Positions 35,439-45,062 of a stretch of DNA of 64,000 nt are shown here, in pieces (the stretch's first letter is position 1; the number at the start of each line of letters is the position of its first letter). Under the pieces are notes generated by a model. That model searched no databases, had not been told where the DNA came from, and worked only from the letters and a program-made list of their open reading frames with translations. The stretch covers positions 25,668,001-25,732,000 of the forward strand of contig NC_046675.1 in NCBI RefSeq assembly GCF_003369915.1, given 5' to 3'. Origin of the DNA: Drosophila miranda. Its lineage: Eukaryota > Arthropoda > Insecta > Diptera > Drosophilidae. Made by a program: the position numbers and the translations under genes.

Positions 35439-38395
35439 CTGGCCCCAGGATATGTCGGCACAAGGTCCTGTCGATCACACAGTCGCCGGCTTTTCTACCA
35501 GTTAAGGTCAAGTGAGGTTAGGTAAGGAAAGACAAACTTTTACAATTAGTTTGTAATTTATAATTAAAATCAAAATAAACTAAACCAAAAGTAAATACAG
35601 GTAAAATGTTGCATGGAGTATGTCGTATCGGAAAAGCACTGTAGCACTGTATGTGGTACTATTGGTGTCGCTCGGTCTCACTTGGCTCTCGTTGTTGATA
35701 TGCACTGCACTCCTGGTTCATACGCTGCTTCATCCTAGCCAGCGACTCTTGGTACTCTATAGCCTTCTCTTCTGCGAAAAGCTTGTAGTTTTGGGCAGTC
35801 TGCATGGCGATTTGGTAGCGCTGCTGCGAGGACAGCATGGCCTGCTGATGGTCACTTTGCATAATAGCAATCCGATCCTGCCAGTATTTCTCCACCTGCA
35901 AGACCTGCATCTTTTGCGACTCCCACTGTTCCAACACTGTCTTCATCGTTAGGCGCTCGGAATCAATGCTAGAAAATACATCGTCGAAGCCGTGCTGAAG
36001 GTCGGCTATGAGTCGTTCCTTTTCGCGACTTTTCCCCAGAATGCTTTTTAGTTCGGCATTCTTAGCGTCCAGAATTTTCGAGGACTGGGCACGCTCCTCC
36101 GTAATGGTGCGCATCAGCAGCTCCACTTCCTTCAGGCGCTGTTCATACTTGGCTTGAAGACATTGGTACTTCTCCCCTGCCTTTCGCATCTGAGAAGATA
36201 AGCTCTTAGACTCCTCCGCAATTTGATCGCAACATCGCTGCTCAATCTGCTTGATGTGCTCGTAGGTGAGCTCTGTCGAAGTCGTTGACGCCTCCGTAGC
36301 GCCTCTGAAACTCTGGCAGGTCTCTGAAGTATCGTGGGGAGTGACCGACTTATCAACATTTTTCTGCTCTTTAATGTAGTCCTTAAGCTGCTCGACGTTC
36401 CTCTTGAACACAGTGACATCCGCTGTCAAGAGATTACCTTGATCCACATTCCCCAAATGTTCTTTGATTATGTTTGCCTGCCTTTTGTTGGTCTTGTGGA
36501 GCTTCGCCATTTGAATCTCAGCCTTGCTAATAACTTTCAATTTTTCAAGACATTTGCTACAATTAGCGGACATCTCTCGCTCCCATCTTTTCTGCAAGTC
36601 GTCGAGATCTTTCTGAAGATTGTCCTTCTCTATCTTGAGCATTTTGATATGCTCTAAGTTGATTTTATCGGATTGCATATTTCGCTTGAGATTGGCATAC
36701 TGTTTGCGCTGCTCCTCGAGTTCTTTGGCAACGTCGCGTAGCTTGCTCAGCTCGTAGTTGAGAATATCATTTTCCCGAGAAGTCTCCTCGTGCAGTTTTG
36801 ACAGCCGATCCACCTCCAGTTTTGCTTGAGCTAACAAATCACGGTTTCGATCCATCTCCAGACGAAGCTCATCTGATTTGTCCCGCTTTGTAGACAGCTT
36901 CCAGTTATCCTCCATCAGCCGATCACATTTCTGCCCAAGAGTTCGATTATCTTGGTTCAGTCTCAGCACTTCAGCTTGAATCCCTTTGAGGTGATTGTCG
37001 CTCTTCTCGTTGAGCTCCCTTAGAGCATCCCGCTCTGCTATTAACGGATAAATTTGCTGCTGCAGTTGCGAATAGCTTGTGGCCTTTTGTTGTAGTTCAC
37101 TTAGTTCTTTTTGCAGACACGAAATGCGCGAATCCTGGCGCGTTTTTTCCTCGCTTAAAGCGGTAAGTTTCCCTAGGGACTGACTATCCTTCGTGCGAAG
37201 CAAGTGCAGATCCCTGTCGCGCTCCTTCAGCAGCTCTTGTAGCTTGATAATTTCATCCGTCGTCTCTTTGGGATTAGCTAGAGCCCGATGAAGGCGAGCC
37301 ATGCGATCGTCGTGACTGAGGCAAGCGGTGACACCCTGCGGTGTTTGATTCTTTAGCAATAGAGCATCGATCGAATGCAGCCTAGCCTGAGCCCAATCGA
37401 AGTGTTTAGTCATGACGCCAACGGTGTGCTCAAACGATGCGATCTTGGCCTCCAACTCCATAACGTACTGCTGCTGACGATCCTTGTCTGGCTCGAGTTG
37501 GCTGCATCGACTCTGGGCCAAGTCGAGAGACCCCTTTAGCTCATTTATCTGGGCATTCTTTTGCAGTAGCATGGCTTCAAAGTCCGACTCCAGGGCTTTG
37601 TATCGTTTAGTGATTGCTTCGAATTCGGTATGTTTTCTGTCCAGCTTTTGGCACTGTGCCCGATGATGTTCTTTCAACTCTGCGATGTACTGCTGAAGCT
37701 GGCCACTGCTCTGCTCCAGACGTCTTTTATCCTCCCGCAGCTTCTTCATGCCGTCTTCCTGGTTCATGCACCTCGCCTGCGATTGCTGCATCTCTTGAAA
37801 TGCTCGCTTCAGTTGCTCCTCTAAGATGCTCCGGCGGTTCTCCCCCTGCTGGGCAAAGGTATGTGGCTTGTGAGACGTGGATTGGAGCTGTTTTTCTAAC
37901 TTGTTCAGTTGCTCCTGTTGTATGCTGGCTGGAGTGCATTTAACTGACACCGAATTCGCGGTCGTGTAGCTTGTGATATCATCATCGTCACCCTCGACAT
38001 CATAGAAATCGCTCTCCGCCAAGTCGTCCATTTTTTCGTTGCCTTGTTTCTTATCCTCTTGAGCGTATTTTCCTTTATTCCGCTCTAGGCTCAAACTCCC
38101 AATCAAGTCTTCCGCCTCTTTCAACTGGCTCTCGCGCGGTGTAGCCATGTCAATCCGTAAAACATGTAACGAACATAGTTATATTGTTCAATGAAAATTT
38201 GATTTTTCCTTAAATTTATTTGTTACGCCGTATTTTAGTTGTATAAAAATTGTTTACCAAAAACAGAATGAAACTGTACTGTCAACAAATCTGTCTGACT
38301 AAATATTCGTTCGAGTCGATTGTAAGTAATTCAAATTTTTTGTTTAATGCTCGGCCAGCCTGCTTTATTTTCTGCAAAATATGAGTGATATATGC
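35439..38395 (-). repeat. tandem duplication unit B, gene-bearing part
   Basis: The second head-to-tail copy of the coiled-coil gene unit. The 3' flank (35439-35658) is nearly the same as 27471-27690. The 5' flank matches to about 38395. No TE interrupts it. Confidence 0.85.
35659..38148 (-). CDS. large coiled-coil protein, copy B (829 aa)
   Basis: A single open frame of 829 codons and the longer paralogue of the gene at 27691-29928. The N-terminal ~75 residues are charged and acidic (AESDFYDVEGDDDD). The rest is near-continuous coiled coil, rich in Leu/Gln/Glu/Lys, with no membrane segment or enzyme motif. I do not recognise the family; a scaffold or filament-like role is only inference from shape. 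About 630 bp of the 3' half (35857-36489) and about 445 bp of the middle (around 36947-37392) look the same as copy A, apart from one base I noticed in the latter. The intervening and N-terminal parts differ at many residues. The longer length makes this copy the better guess for the ancestral form. Confidence 0.86.
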   Translation of the reverse strand: MATPRESQLKEAEDLIGSLSLERNKGKYAQEDKKQGNEKMDDLAESDFYDVEGDDDDITSYTTANSVSVKCTPASIQQEQLNKLEKQLQSTSHKPHTFAQQGENRRSILEEQLKRAFQEMQQSQARCMNQEDGMKKLREDKRRLEQSSGQLQQYIAELKEHHRAQCQKLDRKHTEFEAITKRYKALESDFEAMLLQKNAQINELKGSLDLAQSRCSQLEPDKDRQQQYVMELEAKIASFEHTVGVMTKHFDWAQARLHSIDALLLKNQTPQGVTACLSHDDRMARLHRALANPKETTDEIIKLQELLKERDRDLHLLRTKDSQSLGKLTALSEEKTRQDSRISCLQKELSELQQKATSYSQLQQQIYPLIAERDALRELNEKSDNHLKGIQAEVLRLNQDNRTLGQKCDRLMEDNWKLSTKRDKSDELRLEMDRNRDLLAQAKLEVDRLSKLHEETSRENDILNYELSKLRDVAKELEEQRKQYANLKRNMQSDKINLEHIKMLKIEKDNLQKDLDDLQKRWEREMSANCSKCLEKLKVISKAEIQMAKLHKTNKRQANIIKEHLGNVDQGNLLTADVTVFKRNVEQLKDYIKEQKNVDKSVTPHDTSETCQSFRGATEASTTSTELTYEHIKQIEQRCCDQIAEESKSLSSQMRKAGEKYQCLQAKYEQRLKEVELLMRTITEERAQSSKILDAKNAELKSILGKSREKERLIADLQHGFDDVFSSIDSERLTMKTVLEQWESQKMQVLQVEKYWQDRIAIMQSDHQQAMLSSQQRYQIAMQTAQNYKLFAEEKAIEYQESLARMKQRMNQECSAYQQREPSETERHQ

Positions 38396-38704
38396 TATGC
38401 TAGATATAACGCCCGAATGGTAATTCGTTGATGGAAACAGCTACAAAGAGAGAGATGGAAAATTCGAAACCAAATTCAATTATTTGGAATGTGGATAAGC
38501 TTGAGTGAGAAAAAGAGTAGCCTATATTTGTTGCAGTATCTGTTTCAGAAGCAGCTGGCAATGATTTTCCTTTCATTTGTTTAGTCGGTTCCGTTGGAGA
38601 AATTAAACCTTTCTTGAACGTCCTGACTCCAACCAGTCCCGCTCTCAATGGCCTGAGGTTGGTTGCAAAAAGCAACCAATCCTTACAATCTGCCTCTCCC
38701 TTAT

Positions 38705-38952
38705 ATACATTTCCCCTCTCTTTCTCTTTGAGTGCTGGCAGGACATACATAATCGCTTGTTGATCCTTTCTAAATACCAGCGAACCGGGACTAGAACAGG
38801 GACCATCGGGAGTATGTCGTCCGGTCCGGCTCGGCCAGCACCGGGTGACATAATCAAATCAATAATTTATGAGTCCACTTCGCTCTAAGCGGATTTACAT
38901 TGCCCAACACTTGGTGGGTCTCCCTCGGGGGATCAGAGCGGAAACTTTTTCG
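38705..38952. repeat. flank repeat F, copy in unit B
   Basis: Partner of 35160-35337, with an additional ~60-base stretch near 38800-38870. It closes tandem unit B, about 280 bases before the right inverted arm begins. Confidence 0.8.
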
Positions 38953-39231
38953 TTTTCTTTTCTGGCAGGGTATTTGAAAACGAAACAGAATCAGAAACTG
39001 ATATCAATTAAGGGAAAGTGAGAAGTTTGGTTGTCTGTCGAATTGGCCAACTTTTGACTGGCGGAATGTGGGGGAAAGAAGGAGTGGGAGGATTCGCTAA
39101 GAGTGGGAATAGGAGGAAACGACTACGCGCACACTCCGTTCGCTGTGGATGTGGATGATAATGCGAGTCAGCTAAGCAGGAAACGTGCCACAAAAAGTAA
39201 CCCTGCCACCACCAAAGGGGATAACAGTGCC

Positions 39232-40608
39232 CGCACAATATGTTACAGTCCACACTCCGCGACAGGGGAAATAATTGCAAAGCAAACAAAAGAGAAACAG
39301 AATCAGAAACAGTGACGAGACAGAGAAACAGCAAACGAAAAATCATAAAAACTGTCGCGGTTCTCTGCTGCGGCTGCTGTCCGCTCCGCTGCTTAGCTGC
39401 TGCTCACTTTGGGATGGTTGCCATTTGTCCATCATCCATCCAGAAGCAGATGAAGAGCAGAGGTCTGACAGAAACAGCAGCAGAGATGGCAGCAGAGCAG
39501 AGCAGCCAGCGTCAGCTTCTAAGACGCTGGCAGAGGAGCAGCAGATGGAGAAACAAGCCGCTCCAGTCGATTGCTTTTGTTTGTTTGCCAAAAGAGAAGC
39601 GACGGATAAATAAGGAGTGGAATGGGGACTCTGGACAATTGACTTTACATTCGAAAATGGTCGAAAATTGCTTATATTAAGTACACGAATTCGAGTATTA
39701 TGCAGTGGCCACCCTGTATGTTGGCCATTATGCGATTTGACTAATTTGGCGCCATTTCAGCGCACTTTTTGTCCTGTTTAGGACTAAACTCCAGCAAAGA
39801 GAGAGTCACCGTTATGATTACAATGACCCCCATGATCCCGACCAGCAGTCGCGTGTCATACCAGTCGTAGTTCTGGCCCTGGTAGCAGTCCCCCTCTTGT
39901 TCCCGGTCCTTTGAAGAGTCGCACGATGTTGGCAGATGCTTAGCGGTAAATTTTGTCCTGTAGCCAAAGCCAGCAGCCAGAAGGAGGAGGAGGACGAGGA
40001 CGAGGACGATTCAACCAACCAACTAACCAGAGACGGAGGCAGGGACAGAGGTACAGGGTAGAGGTAGTGGCAGTGGTTGCTATCTGAGGACGCATTCTCC
40101 TCCGCTCAACCTGCTCTTCCTGCCTCCTCCATCAGCCAAGGGCCCGCAGTTTAAAGTTCCTCTTCCTCGTACCTCTTTTCAGTACAAGAATTCGCATTTC
40201 CAACCGAGCTCCATTCCAGTTTCCATTCCCCGATAGGCAAACGTTTTCCTCTCCCGCCGTGGACCCTGTTGACGGCACATTCAAAAATCCACAACAGATG
40301 CCATGACAGGTCCACCTTCCTCTGTTCCCATTCCCCTGTTAGGCCCGGGACAATGCGGCGTATGATTATTTGACTGCTAATGTGAGGAAAGTCGTCACTG
40401 ACGACTAGACCCCCTAGACCCCGACTCCGCAGAGTGGTCTGTGGTCTCGGTTGAATCTTTGTTCACTACGATTCGGGCGGAGTTTACTTTAAAGTTGATT
40501 CGCCCTTAAAAATGCTGGCCAGGCAGAGGCACTCGTATCAGCAAGTATTGTCCTGCACCTACAGAATGTTGCGCAGTTGAGTGCGCTGCAATCAGAAATC
40601 AGAATTCG
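39232..40608 (-). repeat. right arm of 1.4 kb inverted duplication
   Basis: Reverse complement of the segment at 17925-19312. Beyond its inner end (before 39232) and outer end (after 40608) I find no further match to the left side, so the borders are sharp. Differences from the left arm are base changes and short indels, concentrated outside the central half. Confidence 0.9.
39741..39957 (-). CDS. putative small single-pass membrane protein exon (right copy)
   Basis: The same 71-codon frame as 18592-18808, with no base difference that I can see. It includes the membrane segment LLVGIMGVIVIITVTLSLL and the stop (39741-39743 on the plus strand). The candidate intron here is 70 bp (39958-40027), shorter only in its CTC repeat. 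The upstream exon differs: the ATG used in the left arm meets an early stop here. Another ATG at 40093-40095 is in frame and would give about 94 aa. The shared part is therefore only the last exon, and the true start is unknown in both copies. Confidence 0.42.
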
Positions 40609-41817
40609 ACTGGTTTCGTGGTTCATTAGAAAGAGAAGGAGATGAATATGTTGGAGGTAGTGAAAGCTTGGATGTTTTCCTCTTTTGTCGAAAGGAGTGG
40701 CGCTGATCGAGTGATTAATATTTGATCATTTAAATGTCCCTAAAAAAGTATAATGGGCATAATCATCTTCCTTTCAATCTTAAGGCAAATATTTAACCAC
40801 TTTCAAAACTAGTCGGATTTCTTCCTAACCTTCCACTTTCTTTCTCCTATAATGTGCCATAATTTCATTATTATTTTGCCTGAACGAATAATTTTTATTC
40901 GCCGAGAGGAGGAGATCTGCTAGACCCAGAGAGGAGGGGCATCGCTTCAGCAGACAGAAAAGTGGATCATACGCCACATTGGCCGTAGCCGTAACCCTTT
41001 CTATCTCTCACGGCTGAAGGCGTGGCATGCCACGCATGCTGGGCACTTATGCACACACACACGCAGAGCATGCCACATGACGCCAACTGACAGCCACAGT
41101 TAGACAGTGAGTACAGTGAATACTCTAGAAATTGGGACTTTATAACTAGATTTTAATTTGAATTTGAACAAACTTTTTTCCGAATTGTAGCCAAATTAAC
41201 AGTTACGGACAAGAGAGAGTTGAGAGAGTATTAAGATAAATATCCCCAAACACCCAATAGAACACACTCTCCCCCGAAACCAAACACACTAAATGGATAT
41301 CCTGTAGGACCTCTACAATCTTAAAATCTTTATCGTCGATGCAATAGCATTCTCTATACCGAGGATCTACTGTAATTACGTGCCTGTATTTATTGTAGCG
41401 ATTTATCGCTGCAAATATTTAGTTCTGCTTATTGAAATTCAAGTTGGATAAACTCTCACCCTCTCCCCATCCCACCACACTAGCGTACCCCTTCCACCAG
41501 TAGCCTCTCCAAATAGTTGGTAACGCAGCAAGCGGCAGCAGCTGAAGCGACCTAGAGCCGCCGCCGGGCAGTGCCAACAAATAGCGGCAAGACAAACCCA
41601 ACACCCGACACCCAGCACTTGGCCAACATCCTCCTATACCGCTGCTGGTGCTTCCCCTGCTGGTGGCTGCCACTACTGCTCCTTCTGCTGCCCTGCAGCG
41701 TGGCGTCCGCAACGCCTCCTGCCGCAACTTTTGCTGCTGCTACACTATAAATATAACATTAATTTTTATGCTCTCATATTTAGACACGCTTCAGCGCACA
41801 TCCATACTATAATGCGC

Positions 41818-41821
<4 letters not shown>

Positions 41822-41848
<27 letters not shown>

Positions 41849-41849
41849 T
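41822..41849. repeat. (AC)14 microsatellite
   Basis: Uninterrupted AC dinucleotides in intergenic DNA. Confidence 0.9.
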
Positions 41850-43498
41850 AAAGATAGGACGCCATTGAATGACGTTTATGAGCGATATCGTTGTCGCCGC
41901 GGCGCAACATCCAATGTTAAGTGTTTGGCAGAGGATTAGCAGCGCTTTAACAGCAGCATCCACAACTGTTAATGCGCTGCGGCTGAATCGCGACTGCGGG
42001 TGCGACTGCGACTGCGACCGCGACGTCTACGTCAGCGACTGCTTCTATTGTCATTTGCCACATGTGAAATTTACCGTTACTTCTTAGCCGACATTCATTC
42101 GTCGTTTACATTCCGCTCGCGTTGCGCTTTATCCGAAACTGCGTGCATTTGAATTTTCGATTGCGATTTTTATCGCTCTACACTGTTGTTGTTGGTGTCT
42201 GTAGTTGTTTTTGTTGTTGGATCACTAAAAAAGACTGTTGGAATTGGTGTGGAAAATGGCCGGAGAAAGGTGTGAGAGATACGAAGGGATTTTCCATTAA
42301 AAAAATTTTAAGAACAAGATTTATTTGGAATATATTAAATAATAATAAACTAAATACCAAATAATATGAGTTTTTTCAAATAAATAAGGTTGTATTATAC
42401 AAAAATTTACACTAACTCGAATAAATTAAATAAATAGGTACAGAAATATCTAATACAAAATAATAAAATAATATCTAATAAAAGATGAATACAATACAAA
42501 ATTAAAATGAACAAATTAGTTTTCATTTTTTAATCTGAAAAAATGCTACGAAAAATGTTGAGAATATCTTTTATCAAGGAATATTTTAAAAATGTATTTA
42601 AAAAAATAAACAACCTTAGTCTTATTAATTTCATAACAATCTTAATAATAAACGAAATAAAATAATTAATAAATAACCAATTAATAATAATAAATAATAA
42701 ATAAATAATAAAAAATAATGATTTTTAAATTATTTCAGAGTTTCATAGATCCGATCATAGATTCTTAAGATATATTTTCCTGTATGTTTTATAACTAACG
42801 AAAAAAATTAAGCACGTGCTAAAGAGATTACAAAAATAACCAAAAATCAGGAAATTTCCAAAGAATGTTATTCAAATAGTAGGGGAAAATTCTATCCAAC
42901 TTCTGTCCCCCGCCTGCCGTTGTGTTTGACGCTGTTTTTAAGAAATGCACCAGCAATACTATGTTAATTACGTGAATATCTTTATAGAAAATGAATGCAA
43001 ACCCTCCTCGGGTCATGTAATTGTAAATGGTAAATCGAAAAAGTCATTTCGACAACGCAAAGCAAAAGCTAAGTAAAACTTTCAGAATCGCGTCGACGGT
43101 CGAGTAGTTCGGAACCATACAGAAAGTGTTTGAATATAGTTCAAGTTTCAATGAACACATTAAACCAGCCACATGGAGCCGAAAGGACTAAGTGTCTTTA
43201 TAAATAAACGAAACACTATTAAAAGGAATAAACATTACATGCATATAACAAAATAATCAATGAGTGCTATTAAAAAATAAAAAATAAAACTAGAGATCTT
43301 TAAACTGACCTAGAACAAATCTATATATAGCTCAAGCAGTTACACAAACAGTCGATCCAGACCAAACCAGACCTGGAAGAGACTGATACTTATTGTGGAA
43401 TCAATACAAACATTACAGAACAGACCTTTCCAAATCATTTGTCACTTTAGTCATGTAATTCCATATTGCGTTGTTACGCCTTGAATTCGTAGAATTGA

Positions 43499-43640
43499 AG
43501 GGTATAATGAATAGGTAGGGGTATACGTAACAGGCACTTGGAACAAGATGGTTTCCGACCTCATGTCGACCAGCCACTTGTGGATCAAGGCTGTATCGAT
43601 CTCTGCATTTCCCGTTTGACAGACTACGAAAAGGTCAGGA
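43499..43640. mobile_element. possible degenerate INE-1 fragment
   Basis: GAAGGGTATAATG, GTAACAGGCA and GGTTTCCGACC follow one another in the order seen in INE-1, but the rest is too diverged to align by eye. Confidence 0.35.
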
Positions 43641-44989
43641 TTGTTGGAACTATCCCCATCAAATAATTGAGTCGGGCATAGGGTATACTATCCAAAATGC
43701 TTAGAAATATCAATAGATTTTCATATATTGATTACCACAAAAAGAACTTGGAGCTTAGGTGTTTCTTGTCCCTTAACTATTAAGATTCCATTTCCAAGAA
43801 CTTTTACCAACTCATCCGTCAACTCTTTCTGAAATCCCATATGCGAGTAGTACTCCAAAAATACCTACTCGTAGATTAGGGTATCCGCTCATTATCTGTA
43901 TTTGTGCAAAGGGCTATCTATCAATCGGACCAGTCGATAGATCCGCAGACCGGAGCCATACCCTTCACGCCTGCCAAAGACACAAAAGACCGTGCATTCC
44001 TCTCCAGCGATTCGCACTCGACGGAACTTGAACACACGACTCGTGGTCCGGGGCCCAAAAGCGATAAAATGCAGCGTCAAGTGGAGTGCTTGATTAGGCG
44101 CGCGATTTGCCTGCCATTTCGAACGCCTGCAATTAGAAACGGCCGCAGATTGTAAACTAAACAAAGGGGGTACGGGGGGGAAGTGCTGGGAACTGTCACG
44201 AGCAAGTATCACTCGCAACCTGGCTGGGGGTGGTGCTTGAAAAATGATTTACACGCGTAAATCATAAATTATGTCCCATTTCAAGTGGCCCGAAACGACC
44301 GAAGCGGATGACAAATGCAGATGATGACAATGGAAATAATGATGATTGGGAGGGATGCTGCTGACGATTGAGACGACTGTTGTGATGATTACTTTGATGG
44401 TTTTCAGAATTGAACTCCTTTGTTTCGATGGCTGCAGTTTTCAGTTCCAGTTCCGGCCAAAACCTGTCCGACTCTTATCAGCCAACCGCCACCTATCGAC
44501 GTCATTCAAAATTCAACTCAAAATCAAATCAATTCAATTTCGAATTTCACATTTCAATCGCTCGCAATACACTCTCACACCTGTAGTTTGATGGAAAGCC
44601 ACGCAACATTCAATGCTAATGAGCTGCCCGATTCCGATTCCGATTCGGATTCCATTTCAGTTCGCGTCGGTCGCTGCTGGGCATAGCACCGTTAATAGCT
44701 CCGGGTCGTCAAAATACCACCTGCTACCCAAGAACACCTGGATATAGCTTATACATATATACTATACTCGAGTATATATGGCAGCACAATTGTCGTACGA
44801 TTATCGCACGTCCGGCTGTCCGCTTTGTCCGGCTTAATTAATAGAAAAATATATCTTTTTTGCGCACTGATAACACGTCAGAGGCCGCTGGTAACGCAAA
44901 AAGGAAGTCGCGATCTCTAGATAAAGTCTGAAAGATATATTTAGCTATAGTACAAGGCGTTGCACGATCGGTTTTTTCCGGGAATAACC

Positions 44990-45062
44990 ATGCTGCAAAG
45001 TGATCTCCGTGTACTAAAATCCCTACTAATTGTGTTCTTATGGGCGTTGTCCTGTTGTCAAG
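44990..45062 (+). CDS. LpR1/LpR2: LpR candidate first exon 1 (short signal peptide)
   Basis: Starting at ATG 44990 the frame reads [19 protein letters not shown] and then LSCCQ, a clear signal peptide. It ends in phase 1 at a GTTGGT donor (45063), which is acceptable but weak. Joined to 53557 it would put the mature start a few residues before the first LA module. No other downstream acceptor with a fitting product is seen. It could instead be a separate short gene. Confidence 0.45.

Larger units (their letters stand above)
40610..44985. other. intergenic, low complexity, TE traces
   Basis: No exon recognised. It includes a (CA) run at 41822-41849, a very AT-rich block at about 42290-42760 (nearly all A/T, TAATAA and TAAATAA words) and a possible degenerate INE-1 piece at about 43499-43640. 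The last kilobase is probably the upstream region of the lipophorin receptor gene. Confidence 0.45.

Noticed and set aside
39240..39680. 146-codon plus-strand frame in the right arm
   Set aside because: Gln/Ser/Arg-rich reading of CAG/AGC repeats; it is broken or differs in length in the left arm, unlike the small membrane-protein frame on the other strand.
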